Assembly: GCA_007449985.2 (NCBI GenBank)
Contig: VIIQ02000649.1
Span: 372,001 to 436,000, forward strand
Direction: 5' to 3'
DNA from: Desmodesmus armatus
Taxonomy: Eukaryota; Chlorophyta; Chlorophyceae; Sphaeropleales; Scenedesmaceae
DNA: 64,000 nt
Position numbers and translations under genes: made by a program. Of this stretch, positions 23,198 through 35,588 are shown in pieces (the first letter of the stretch is position 1; every line of letters begins with the position of its first letter). The notes under the pieces were generated by a model. That model worked only from the letters and a program-made list of their open reading frames with translations. It was not told where the DNA came from and did not search any database.

Positions 23198-25332
23198 TCA
23201 CTGCTTGCTCAGCAGCCCTATGGTGCCATGCTTTCTCATCACAGACCTCACCATGTCCCCCTGCTTCCCACTTGCCAACTTCGCAGCCATTGCCCTAGCC
23301 TCTGCCTCTGTCACTACAGGTCCCTTCTCAGCAGCAGGACCCTCACCCTCTGCTGCATCATCTGCACCCTGAAGTTCCTTGCCCCTGCTGCCTGTATGCT
23401 TGCTGGGTGGGGCACTGGACCTGCCTGAGGGTCCATACAGTGCCTGGTGTGCTGCAGCCTTGGCTGCCAGTGCTGCATCAAGGGTCTTGAACTGGCCTAG
23501 GTAGAGGTACCTGAAGGGGTTGTCAGAGATGAAGGCCTGCAGCAGCAGCAGCAGCAGCAGCAGCAGCACAGTGGCAGCAGCAGCAACCCAGGCAGATATG
23601 AGAATGCTTTGAGTACAAAGGCTGGCCGAGGTCATGTTACAAGACTCATTTAGGGTGCAAAACCGCCAGAGGTGCTAGATTGCCCAAACCACACAGAATG
23701 CATATCCAAGCGGCAGAAGACAAAAGGTAAAACACCTTCCTAAGCCAACAGCAACACCCTGACTGCGCAGTCACCAACCACTGACAACAAACCATGCAGG
23801 CACACAGAAGTATCACAGCTTGTAATGGACTGCTCAAACACCCCCTGCCACAGGCTGGCTCAGCCCCTCACCTCAAACTTGCCGGCGCGCACCCTGACAC
23901 CAGGAATCGACGCGGTGGGGTCCACAGGCACCACACCCTCCACTGCTGCTGCTGCTGCTGCTGTTCCCTGCTGCTGCACAGGCCGATCTGCTGGGCCAGC
24001 TCCCACCTCACCACGTGTGCGAGCAGCAGCTGCTGTGCTGCGGCCGTTCTTGGCAGCTCCTGCCCCTGCTGCTGCCGCTGCTGCTGCCGAGCCTTGCCGC
24101 CCTGCTGTCCCTCCTGCTGCTGCTGCTGTAGCGCCCTTCTTGCGTGCACGTGCTGCAGGCCTCCTACTGTCTGCTGCTGTCAGCTGCCCCACAGACTCAA
24201 GAGCATTCGCCACCTTAGACAGCTTGCCTGCTGGTCCACCAGCTGGAGCAGCAGGCAGCCCTCCCTTCTTAGCCTCAGCCCCTGCCACCACGCCAGCCCT
24301 TGCATTCATGTCAGCAGCCCCTGCATTCATGGCAGGAACCCTTGCATTCATGCCAGCAGCCCCTGCCGCCATGCCAGCCCTTGCATTCACGCCAGCAGTA
24401 CCAGCCCGCTGCAGTGCAGCTGCAGCAGCAGCGACTGAGGACTTGCCGGCTGTACCAACCCCTGCTGTGCTGCCAATACTGGCCTTGCTGCCTCCTGGGC
24501 CAGCCTGCTGACCTCCTGCACCACCCTGCCCTGCTGCTGCTGCTGCTGACCCAGCCTTGAGTGCCGCTGCTGCTGCTGCTGCCGCAGCACCTGGTGGCAG
24601 CGACAGAAGTGGCCTGGAGCCTGTCACGCCCTGCTTGCCTTGCGCACGGCCATTGGCAGCATCTCCTGCACCACCACCTGCTGTTGCCGCTGCTGCTGCT
24701 GCTGCTGCAGTCGAGGCCTTGGCACTGCCTGGGCGCGGCCGCAGCTTTGCTGCTGGTGCCTCACCTACAGAGCCTGCTGCTGCTGCTGCTGCTGCGGCAG
24801 CATCACTCGCAGTGGCATCCCCATCTCCTGATACTGCTGGCGGCGGTGAGAGCACCACAGGGGGGAGGTGCTCAGTGGGTGCCGCAGGTGGCACAAGGGC
24901 AACAGGCGTCTGCTGGCCCCTGCTGCTGCCAGCTGCTGCTGTTGCTGCTGCTGCTGCGGGTGTTGCTGCTGCTGCTGCTGCGGGTGTTGCTGCTGCTGCT
25001 GCTGCGGGTGTTGCTGCTGCTGCTGCTGGTGTTGCTGCGGGTGTGGCTGCAGGTGGTGCTGCCGGTGTTGCTGCAACAACCTGAGCAGCAGCTGGCGCAG
25101 CAGGGGCTGACTTGGCAGCAGCAGCAGCAGCAGCACCAGAACGACCAGCAGCAGAAGGTGCTACTAGGCCTGCATCTGCCACCTGCCTGCATGCCTGGTA
25201 GTCCCCCAGTGCATCTTCCGACATCCCTGCCGCCCTCGCTGCTGCTACACCAGCAGCTGCACATGCAGCAGCAGCCTCCAAGGCTAGCCTCAAGTCTGTA
25301 CCAGGAGTGAGGGCTGTGTCACTAGGACCGGC

Positions 25333-25370
<38 letters not shown>

Positions 25371-25763
25371 CTGCTGCTGCTGGTGCTGCTTGTGGTGCTG
25401 CGTGCGGCGTTGTGGTAGCTGCCACCGGCGCTGTCACTGCTGCTCCCTGTGGAGCCGTGTGCGGTGCTGCTGCAGCTGCTGACACCGGCTCTGCAGCCGC
25501 AGCAGCAGCAGGTGCTGCTGCTGCTGCTGCTGCTGCCTTTTGCTTGAGCTCTGCAGTCATGGCTGCTGCAGCAAGAGCCAGCGCATCTAGCCCAGCGGTG
25601 TTTGCCCTGCTCATTGATGCCGCTCCTGCTGCTGCTGCCGGTGCTGATGGCGCTGCTGCTGCTCCCCCTGATGCCATCACACTTCCCACCACCCCAGTCC
25701 CTGCTGCTGCTGCTTCTGCCCCTGAGGTTGCTGTTGGCTTCTCCGCAACCTCAAAAGGGCTTG

Positions 25764-25800
<37 letters not shown>

Positions 25801-26079
25801 ACTTGTCATGCGAGTAATCCTGCCGTCCTCCACCTGTGCAGGCTTGGCAGCATTGCGCCGGGGAGGAGCTCCCCGCTGCTCTGCTGCTGCTGCTTTGGGC
25901 TGTGCCTTACCCACGGACCTGCCCACAGCTTTCCTGACACCACCAACAGCAGCAGCACCCTTAGCCTTGCCACCGCCACCCCCTCTACCTCCACCACCAC
26001 CACCAGCAGCAGCAGCAGGGGGGGCGGTAGCAGCCGCGGCCGCCTTGGCAGCTGCTGCAGCCCTGCCAGTGCGAGGCCT

Positions 26080-26137
<58 letters not shown>

Positions 26138-29100
26138 CCTGCTGCTGCTGCTGCTGGCTTGGCCCTAGTGCCCAGGCTTGCTGCTGACTGTGTGGCCATC
26201 TGCTCTGCCAGCTGGGCTGCCCTGTTTCTGAGGGGCCACAGTCCGTTGAGCTCCATCACAGCCTTGGTGGCTGGCTTGCGGGCCAACTGCAGTGACAGCA
26301 GAAGCACAGAGGTTCTTTCAGGCACACAAGCACAAACCCTATAAAAAAAGCTTCACACGCTAGACCCAGTCTGTTGAGCTCCATCACAGCCTTAGTGGCC
26401 GGCTTGCGGGCCAGCTGCATTGACACAGCAGAAACACAGCGATTCTTGCAGGAACACAAGCACACCGATGCTCTATGTTCACCGTCACAGGAGCAGTAGG
26501 ATGCTGATACTGCCGAACGAGCAGTTGCAAGCTCAGTGAAAGATGCAGCTACCACACCAACACCATGGAAAGATACACGAAGACTGCCACCTTACCTAGA
26601 GCATGTATCCAACCCCCATATGTCTGACATTGACGTGAATGGTGTTTCAACTCAGAGTGCAGAGACACTCAGCGAGGTGAGTCCAGCTGTCAAGCAGCCT
26701 CCCTGTCTCCCCCCTCAAGCACCCCCCCCCCCTGTCTCCACCCCTCAAGCCCACCTGCATGCGGCAGGCCACCACCTCAACGTCTGTGTAGCTCTCAGCT
26801 GGTGCCAGTGTGGTGGCAATCTCTGTGTCGTAGCCGTGCACTGCCAGGATGGATACATCACGAGCGTGGATGGCCTCTGCCAGCGTGTTGTACAGACCCA
26901 CTGCGCACACACCAAGCAGCAGCAGCAGCAGCAGCAGCAGCGATGGACAGCAGTAATAACACACAGACAAATCAACCCCGTGCAGCACAGTGCTAATCAG
27001 ACTTGCAACAGGCACACCAAGCAACTACTGCCATAGTCCTCGCTGATAGCGGATGCCATTTGACGGCTGTCGGGGCGCCAAAAGGCAAACTGCCTGGGAT
27101 GAGGTGGCACTCAAGTGCTGCTGGCTAGACCACCATGAGAACGCCACTGTGAGAATGATACAAAATTATGCAAGTCCCTACAGAAATGAACACTCCATGA
27201 ATAGGCTATCTAGCTCTTGCCCAAAGCACTATGCCAGCAGCAAGACCCACCATAGAAGTACTTCAGTGACTGTGCTGACAGGTACACCTGCCACCTGTTG
27301 CCCCGAGTCGGCCTGAACTGGATGTTCGGGACAGATCCAGAGCCGGACTTGTGCATTGCTGCTGCTGCCGCCGCTGCTGCGGCAGCAGAGGCTGCGTTGG
27401 ATGTCCCGGCACCAGCAGCTGCTGCTGCTGCTGACGACGGACGACCTCCAATGCGGTGGTGCTGTCTCTGTGAAGGGTTCAAATTCAAACACAAGGGAAG
27501 ATGATCAACAGTGAGCGGAGTCAACCGTGCAGTGCTGCCCCAGCTTGAGCATTAAAATGCAACAGCCACAGCTCTTGGCAAAGACTTAACTCCCCTGCAT
27601 ACAGCTTGCACTTGAAGCTACGAAGCTCAGAGAGCTCACGCCAGTCATTGACTGACATCACAGAATGGGAAATCCTACCCAAAGAAAGCGACACGCACGA
27701 GCGTGACCCAGCCCCTGTCTACCAAGTTTGCTTTACAACTGCAGCCAAAGTCCCTTGGGGCCCCAAAACCACCCAGCAGAACAGCACCACCACCAGACTG
27801 CGGGTACTGTAGCTCCCACTCACCTTTGGGTCATAGCTGCCATCCTCTTCTTGGTCCTCTTCCTCCTCCTCCTCCTCTTCTTCTTCCTCCACGCTATCAT
27901 AGTCCTCGTCAGCATCATCAACTGCATCAGTAGCAGCAGCAGCAGTGCGCGCAATGGCGGCTGCAGCAGCAGCGGCGGCCTGGCGGCTGCCGTACCCCAG
28001 CCTTGGCTCAGCAGCAGCTGCTGCTGCTGCTGCCGCCGCTGCTGCTGCTGTGTTGGCCTTGCCGGAAGCTGCCTGTGCAGGGCCCCTGCGAGCCTTGGCA
28101 GGAGGCTTGCGAGCAACCTTGGCAGGTGCTACTGCTGCTGCTGCTGCTGTTCGTTGGTCCTGCTGTGAAGCAACTGCCATGCCCTCAGCTGGCAGGTTGC
28201 TTGCAGCACCAGCAGCAGCAAACTCAGCCGCCGCCGTTGCTGCTGCTTCTGCTGCTGCAGCAGCAGCATTCTCAGCGCCAGCAGGACCCTCAAGCAGTGC
28301 CCCTGCACCTGATAGTCCAGCTGCCTGCAACACAGACGGCTGAGCCACATCCCCCTGCTGCTGGCTGCTGTTGCTCTTGCTGGGCTGAGCAAAGCTTCCA
28401 GCAGGCATATTCACTGCGGAGGATGCTGCTGCTGCTGCAACACCGCTGGCTGCTGCAGCAGCAGCACTATTGGTCAGCCTGCGCTGCTTTGCAGGCCTCC
28501 CACTCAGACTTTGACCCTGATCCTGACTTACCGCCGGTACTGCTGCTGCTGCTGCTGCTGATGGAGCAGTGCCCTCATTCTGAGATGGTGCTGCCTGCAT
28601 GTGCTCTTCAGGGTCGGTGGCTGCAGGCTCTGTGGCCCCTTGGGCTGCAGAGGGGTCAGCAGACAGCACTCCCAGGTCGAGCTCAGCAGCTGGGCGCTTG
28701 AGAGGCTTTGACTCTGCAGGCTGCCACAGATCATTCGTTTCTCCTGCTGCTGCTGCTGCTGCTGGTTTGTCCTGGCTGCCGCCAGCCTGCAGCAGGGGTG
28801 GTGCTGTTGCTGGACCTGCAGCTGCAGCTGCGCCTGTAGCAGCAGCAGCTGTTGCATCAGCACAGGCACGGGTGCTGTGGGCTGCCTGCTGTGCCAGCTG
28901 GTGGCCACCGCCCTGGTGCCTGCATGCACTGACACTTCCTGATGCATGTGCTGCTGCTGCTGCTGCTGCAGAGGCATCCACCAGCACGGCTTCACCTGGC
29001 TGCTGCTGGGATGCTGCTGCTTCTGCTGCTGCTGTAGGTGCTGCTGCTGCCGAGGCTGGTGGTGCTGGTGCCAGGGGGTCTGCACCCTCGCGTGCTGTTG

Positions 29101-29421
29101 CAGCTGCTGCATCAACAGCAGCTGGTGCCTCAGACTTTGGGCCAGTTGCAGCGGCTGTGTGTGCAACACTGCTGTGCTGCAGAGTTTGCTTGCAGCAGGC
29201 CTCTGCCTCTGCCGCAACCTGCGCACCCACCCCCTGCGCGGCAGAGAGCACTGGTAGGCTGCCAGGGTGTGCACAGAATATGTCCTGCTGCTGCTCCTGC
29301 TGCTGCTGTTGCACTGCATGGCTGGTGCTGGTGCTGTTGGTGTGCTCCCATGGCTTGTGTGTGGTGCTGGCTGGCTTGCTGGGCTTTTTGCCATGTGGGT
29401 ATGTAGCACCACCACCACCAC

Positions 29422-29491
<70 letters not shown>

Positions 29492-32364
29492 TGAATCAGG
29501 CCTGCTGCACATCATGCTGTCCATGGCTGCAGGCTCAGCTGACCCTGCAGCAGCAGCTGCTGCTGCTGCTGCTGTTGACAGGCTTGCAGCAGCATGGTGC
29601 ACTGCTGAGGACAGCGCCGCATGCTGCTTGCCTGTGCTGGCCTTGCGCCCTGCAGCAGCAGCAGATGCTGCTGGCATGGCAGGAGCATGCTGGCCTGCAG
29701 CAGCAGCAGCGGCGGCGGCGGCAGGGTCAGAAGGGCGGGAGGTCTTGCGTGCCTTGCCTGCTTTGACAGCAGCTGCGGGCGCCACCGCCGCAAGTGCTGC
29801 AGCAGCGGCACCACTCAGGTCGGTACTCAAACCCAGAGAGTCCCCTGCTCCTCCTGCTGCTGCTGGCCCTGCTGCTGAGGGACGCTTGCGCCCTTTGCCC
29901 TTGCGTGCCGCAGCAGCACCAATTGCTGTGGCAGGTAGCCCCTCGTTGCCCACACCCCTGCTGCCAAGCGCGCACTTCCTTGGGCCGTCTGCAGGCAGCA
30001 TGCTGCGGCAGGCAGCAGCTGCAGCGCTCAGTGGGCTGAATATGCTTGCATCATCTGTTCCTGAAGGCGCTGCATAGCTGCTGCCCAGCCCTGGCCCTTG
30101 CGGCTGCTGTTGCGGCATCTGCAGCTGCCCCAGGGCGCCAGCAAAGGCCTGTGGGGCCGATGCCTGCAGCCCAAACACATTGAACTCCTCAGGCCAGTAG
30201 GAAGACTCCAGCCGCTGGGCAAAGGGTGGGGAGACTAGGAAGCCTGGACTGCTGCCTTCCTGCAGGCCAGGGACTGGTAGCCCGGCAGCCTGCAGGGCCT
30301 GCATGTTGACAAAGGGTGTCCCTGCTGTCATATCCTCCCCTGTGCTGGCAGCGCAGGGCTCAGCAGCTGTGCCTGCCTGCTCAAGCTGCTGCTGCCCCTC
30401 TGGCAGCTGAACTGTAAGCCCTGCCTGCACGGAGGGGTTGCCATGGGGTGCTGAAAAGGGCGTAGCTCTGAGGGTGGGGAACTGAGGTCCAAACCCTGCA
30501 CCCCACCAAAGGAAAGGCCAGGCATGGTGGGGCTGCCGAGGACTGCTGCCAGGGCTTGGCTGCTGCTGCGGCTGCCTAGGAAGGGTACTGAGGTGGTGAG
30601 CAGGGAAGGGTTCGACAGGTTCAGCTCGTGCTGGGCCCTGTTGCTGCCTCCTCCTGCAGCCCCCTGCTGCTGTGGGTGCTGCTGGTGGTTGTTAGGGTGC
30701 TGCTGTGGGTGTGACCTGCTGCCGGTGGCATGGTTGTGTGGCTGCGGCAGCTCCCCTGCGCTGTTGCGCTGCTGCAGGTTGTGTGCTGGAGGGAGGGAGC
30801 CCAGGTGCCCAGCCAGCAGTGATGCCAGCTTATCAGGGGCCATCCTCTTGCGCCTCTTACTGGGCTGCTGCTCCTGCTGCTGTTCGTCTTTGCACTGCAG
30901 CTGCTGCTCCTGGTTCTGCAGCACCTGCTGCTGGCTGGGGAAGGCCTGATGCAGCAGCTGCTCCTGCAGCCACTTGGCTTGCCGCAGTCGCAGCTGCTGC
31001 AGGGGATGCTGGTTTCCTTGCAGCAGCTGCTGCACAGGCTCTGAGTTTGCTTGCAGCAGTTGCTGCAGAGGGTGATGGTTTCCTTGCAGCAGGCACAGCT
31101 GCGACAGGGCGTGTGCTGCAGTGCCTGCCTGCGCCAATGGGGCTGCCTGGCTGCTTGTGGGGCCCTTCAGGCCGGTGGGGTTGGCTGTCACCATGCACAG
31201 GGCATCACCAGCTATCGATGACAGGGGGTCAGGAGGGTCAGCACAAGAGGTGGCAGCAGGCACCTCCTGCTCTGCAGCTGCTGCCACTGCAGCAGCTGCA
31301 AGGGCAGCCTTAACTGCTGCTGCTCCTATGGTGGCAGGGCTGCCAACTGCCTCCAGCACTGCATGGGCCAGCTCTGGGGCACTGAACTGATTTGGGACCA
31401 GCCATGAGCTGCGGCTGGGCTGGCCTGCCCCTGCAAGGTCGCCTCCTGCTGCTGCAGCGCCAACCCTTTCTGGAGCCGCTGCTGGTGCTGTGCTGGCAGG
31501 TATGCTTGCAGCGGCAGCAGCAGCAGCTGCTGCCGCTGCTGCTATCGCCTCTGCAAGCCCAGATGGTGCTGTAGGCAGGAAGGCATCTTCAGGCATGTCC
31601 ATCATGACTGTGCTGGGGTCCCCTGGCATGGCTGCTGACTGGGACAGATCCTGGGAGGCCAGGCGTGCTGCTGTGGCGCCATCAACCTCCATGGGGGCTG
31701 CAGGAGAGACCGCGTACCCCGCAGCAGGGTCTGCTGGTGCAGCTGCTGGTGCTGGCGCTGCAAAGGGCTGTCCTGCAGCAGCACCTGGGGCCCTAGAGCT
31801 CCAAGTGCCTGCTGAGATCGGCACCAGTCTGTTCTTGTGGCTGCCTGCACCCCCGCTGCTGTGTGCTGAGGGCGGCCGCTCTGCTGAGGAAGCCTCCGGC
31901 AGAGCCATGCTGCTGCTTGTGCCAGCAAAAGCTGCTGCAGGGGCCAGGGAGTTGTCCATGTGGCCAGGCACAGCAGCCAGGCCAACTGGGGTCAGCAGGA
32001 ACGTCCTGCCTGCGCGCCTGCTGTCCAGCTGGGAGCTGAAGTGGGGGCTTGTCAGCTGTGCCAAGCTGGGGTACAGCCGACTGCTCCCTGCTGCAGCTGG
32101 GTCTGCTGCAGGTGGGCCTGCGCCTGTGCCTGCTGTGACTGCAGCGGCCAGTGCTGCTGCTGTTTTGGGGGATGGTGGCGGTCCCAGCTGGGCACCCGAG
32201 GGGTCTCTGTTGTTGGCAACGTGTCGGGCTGCCTGGCTTGTTGGGGCTGCTGCTGAAGCCAGCTGCATGCTGTGTAGTGATGATGCGATGGCAGGGTCCA
32301 TCAGGGTCTGCTGTATGCCAAGCAGGAAGTGGCGCTGCAAGTCCACTTGCTGCTGCTGGGCCAT
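23198..32364 (-). CDS. Giant low-complexity protein with two AP2-like domains (paralogue 1); one-base frame break near 30.4 kb
   Basis: Likely nuclear DNA-binding regulator; function inferred from the domains only. Exons: 32364 (first ATG in frame) to 27824 with one missing base near 30328-30430, then 27467-27251, 26900-26755, 26286-23872 and 23536-23198; later phases close. About 2,550 residues. AP2-like domain 1 is GNRWQVYLSAQSLKYFYVG followed by LYNTLAEAIHARDVSILAVHG; domain 2 is IPGVRVRAGKFEAF, then FRYLYLGQFKTLDAALAAK and HQALYG. These follow the AP2 pattern of GVR, GKW, YLGxF and an Ala-rich helix. Each is followed by a second shared motif (LARKPATKAVMELNGLWP; MAAKLASGKQGDMVRSVM). The rest is Gln-, Ala- and Ser-rich, with an acidic run of Glu just before the 27824 donor. 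The true start may lie in an upstream exon, since a stop precedes the frame at about 32440. Confidence 0.72.
26286..26440 (-). repeat. Tandem copy of an intron-exon junction in AP2-like gene 1
   Basis: The real exon begins at 26286 (CACTGCAG|TTGGCCCGCAAGCCAGCC on the minus strand). A near copy, CAATGCAG|CTGGCCCGCAAGCCGGCC, begins at 26414, 128 bp upstream in gene direction. It still encodes LARKPATKAVMELN before diverging. Confidence 0.9.
29413..29490. repeat. Long CAG/CTG triplet tract inside coding sequence
   Basis: About 25 consecutive triplets, read as poly-Ala in the minus-strand AP2-like protein. Similar shorter tracts recur at 26085-26150, 25330-25400 and elsewhere in the gene. Confidence 0.95.
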
Positions 32365-35300
32365 GTCTAGTAGCTGCTGGTGCTGAATGTTTGTGCTACT
32401 GTCAGTGTGAGGTGGTTGTGCTGACCCCAACGAGGGTCAGCCACGCATCAGCTGCAGATGGGCCTGCATGGGACTGTTTGCAGGACCCTGAGCTTGGCGG
32501 CAGCTCACCATCTGCATGAACACTTCTGAATGTCATGTCAAGTCGTATTGCATGATATATGGAATGGACAGCCTCTGAGCAGCTGAGCAGCACAAGTCAA
32601 CAGCCTGAAGCTGATCTACCAAGAAACTGCAGGATCCTGGAGAGCACAATAGCCCAGCTAGCACTCACCCCGATAACGCAATGATTCTGCTGCCTTGATG
32701 CAGCAAGTGCTGAAGATGCTACGCCTTCCCAGCCAGAGCTCGTTTCGATCTATCTAGCGGTGAGTCCTTTAGCCTTGTTGCTCGTTTCCAGCCTTCAAAT
32801 CATTTAAATGAAAGCGGCCAGTACAAAGCCACATGCAGCCTGACGTCCCTGAGCAAGTTGGACCCCGCATCACACGGTACAAACGCATTCAAATTGCTGA
32901 ACAGGCAGGATACACCGCCACACTGAGGCTCCCAAGTGCATACATGGAAAGGGAGTAAAAAAATTTTAATGAAAAGAAATACATTCTGCCAATCATGTGG
33001 CACTCTCACCCAGCTGGCGGCCTGCAGGCCGGAGCATTTTGGAACCACAGTACTAGTCACTAGTACAGGGAGCCAACCGGCCGTGTGAGCTGTGCATCTG
33101 CAATATAGACTTTCACTCGTTGACATGACAAAAGATGGTGCTGGATGTCTTGCCTTCATTCGTATGCCTGTCCATACGCCTGCCCCAACGTGCCTGAACA
33201 AGCCTTGACCACATTTGTGGCCAGGGGGTGATCGATGTGGTCACCCTTGGCGCACAGTTGCACAAGGCTGACCGGCCAAGCCTGACTGGCCCAAGCGTGG
33301 CCACTGGATTGCAGAGCAAGCAGCAGCGGCCCAGAAGCACCACCAAGGCAGCACCATACTTGGTCGGCGTGTGGCAGCTGATCACTGTCGCCGCATACTA
33401 TGCAGCGCCGAGTCGGTGTCACCAGGTTGGGCGGCTGTCACTGTCGCTGTCAAATCGCTGTCACCAGGCTGGGCGGCTGAGGTGGTGCGCCGCAGTGACG
33501 GTGATCTGATAGAGTATGGCCGCACACGGCCTGCAGCAGACACCTATGACAAGCGGCATATGTAGTCAGAACCACTGTGGCACACGGCATGCGCTCCAGG
33601 ATTGGTCGGTGACATGTATGACTGGGAGGCACCTCGCAGTGGTGGCTGTGACCTTGGTCACGCCTCTGGGCACTGTCATCATGTCTTATCAATAGATGGT
33701 GTTTTTTCCGACGGTCACCATGTCGTGCGGCCTGCAGGCGGCACGCGTGCGAGCCTTGCAACCAGACTCTGGTGTGTGGCACACTCAGGCCTGCATAGAT
33801 CGGCTGGGATCGAGTGGCACTCATGCACCTGCAGGGCAACTGGGCCAGCCGCTGCCTTCTATGACAAGAGCTGACCGTGCTCAGAAGCGAGTTGCTGCCT
33901 GACAGCGTGCATCTCGGCCCGCCGGGCGGGTGTGTCAATCGAGCCGCTGCTTGTGGTGGCAGCACTGCATGTAACGGCATGTAACGGCATGTGTTCTGAC
34001 GCTGCTGCCACCCCATCCCATCCCTGATTGCGTTGAACACTGCCCAAGGCTTGGGCGCAGTGGTTGTGGGTTCTGCAAGAACATGTACTGTGGCGCTGCA
34101 GTGAGTACGACCCGTGCAGTGCAACACTCGGAGTGGCTGCTACAGCTGCAACAGTCAAAGGTGCATGCCCGGCACAGGAAGCAGTGTTTCGTAAGCAGCA
34201 TGCTTGCTTGTTTGCTGTGGGTGTGCCTGGGCTCACAGAGGGACCAGGTCTCTCAAGTGTGCCCATGACTTGAAGCCTTAAAGTCCAAGCGGCTTGGATG
34301 TTGTGTGGTTCTTAGTGGGTGCGGGTGCGCTGGGAAGTGTTTGGCGCTTTCCTGGCTAGCCTGCGGTCCTGCTGCCAGGGCCAGGGTCGTATCCTGCTTG
34401 TTGGACCATACAGAAATATCAGGTCACGGTGTATGGCACTCGTCACAGTGTGTGATGCGTTTGGCAGCAGCTGATGAATCAGATGGTTCACCGCCCTATT
34501 AGGCTAGCCCAGTAGGCACTGCAGTTGGAGTGCCAGCCACACGATTAAACATACCATTATTAGGGCGGCCAAAATTTGCCGAACAGCAACTTTGCTGAAC
34601 TGCCTGAGGATGCAGCCCTGCCAGTGCAGTAAGCTGGTGCTCATGGCCAGCAATAAATTCAGTAACTGGTTGGGCAGCGTTTTTGAGGGAAGCATGTGTC
34701 TCCAAGCACCATAGTGGGCTGCCAGGTCTCGTAGGGTGTCACATGCCACACCACAGATGCATGCCACAGGCCAGACCTGGGCAAGGCATGCCTGCAGATG
34801 TCCTGCGACCGTTTCCTGCCAGAATCAGCCCCGGCAGCATGCCTGCTTGCTGCTTTTTGACACACTGGAAAATAGTACTTGGGTTTTTCAGACTTGGCCC
34901 AATGCCACACATGTGACAACTGGAGTGACTGATTGAGCCCTCAGGGCCTGCAGGCAGCTGCCAACAACCAACCTGGCAGCTTGTCAGTGGTCCTGCCCCA
35001 GGTTGATGGAACTAGGCACCATTGCCTTCACTAGAGAACGCTAGCACAAGGGCAATGCACGCCTGAAGCGCCCTAATTCGAAAGTAACAGGTGTGGGGTT
35101 TGGTTTCAAGAGGTTTGAAAGTTGATGACAAGGGGTACCCAAGGACGGACGCGCAATCGCAAAGACAGTCTGCAAGTAAACGCAGTCTGCAAGTAAGCGC
35201 AATCCCAGTTTGGTTGCTGCAGGGTCGCTTCTCTTGTCAGCAGTGGTGTCCTCTCTTTTGTGTTGCAGCTGCAGGTGTGCCCTCACCCTTCACGGCCTTT

Positions 35301-35588
35301 ATGATTCATCTTGATTCGATCTGAGATACGACCTTCCAGGCATATCAGACGACACTTCATAGGCCCAGCACAGCAAATCCAAACAGCACTTCACAGCACC
35401 ACCCAGCTGCAGCACCCCCAGCACAGGCACATTGCAGGGTGTGCAGCCAGCCGCTCAGCACAGCCATGACAGAGCTTTGAAGTCAGAATGCACCTCTTTA
35501 GCTAAGGACGTGGGCTGTACGTGCAGTGCTTGACAAGATCTTCCCCAGGCAGGACGCAGCAGGGAAATCAGCAGCTTGGAAGCGCCGC
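32365..35588. other. Intergenic region between the two divergent AP2-like genes
   Basis: This is the shared upstream region of two head-to-head paralogues. I see no conserved exon on either strand. A short direct repeat (GTCACCAGGTTGGGCGGCTG / GTCACCAGGCTGGGCGGCTG) lies at about 33418-33480 and ATGTAACGGC is repeated at 33968-33988. Both 5' UTRs, and perhaps small first exons, should lie here. Confidence 0.5.

Noticed and set aside
25307..26344. Ala-rich plus-strand open frame of 345 codons
   Set aside because: Antisense of the CTG-rich exon of AP2-like gene 1, whose frame is supported by conserved motifs and splice phases.
28599..30077. 492-codon plus-strand open frame, mostly Ala
   Set aside because: Triplet-repeat shadow of the minus-strand AP2-like gene.
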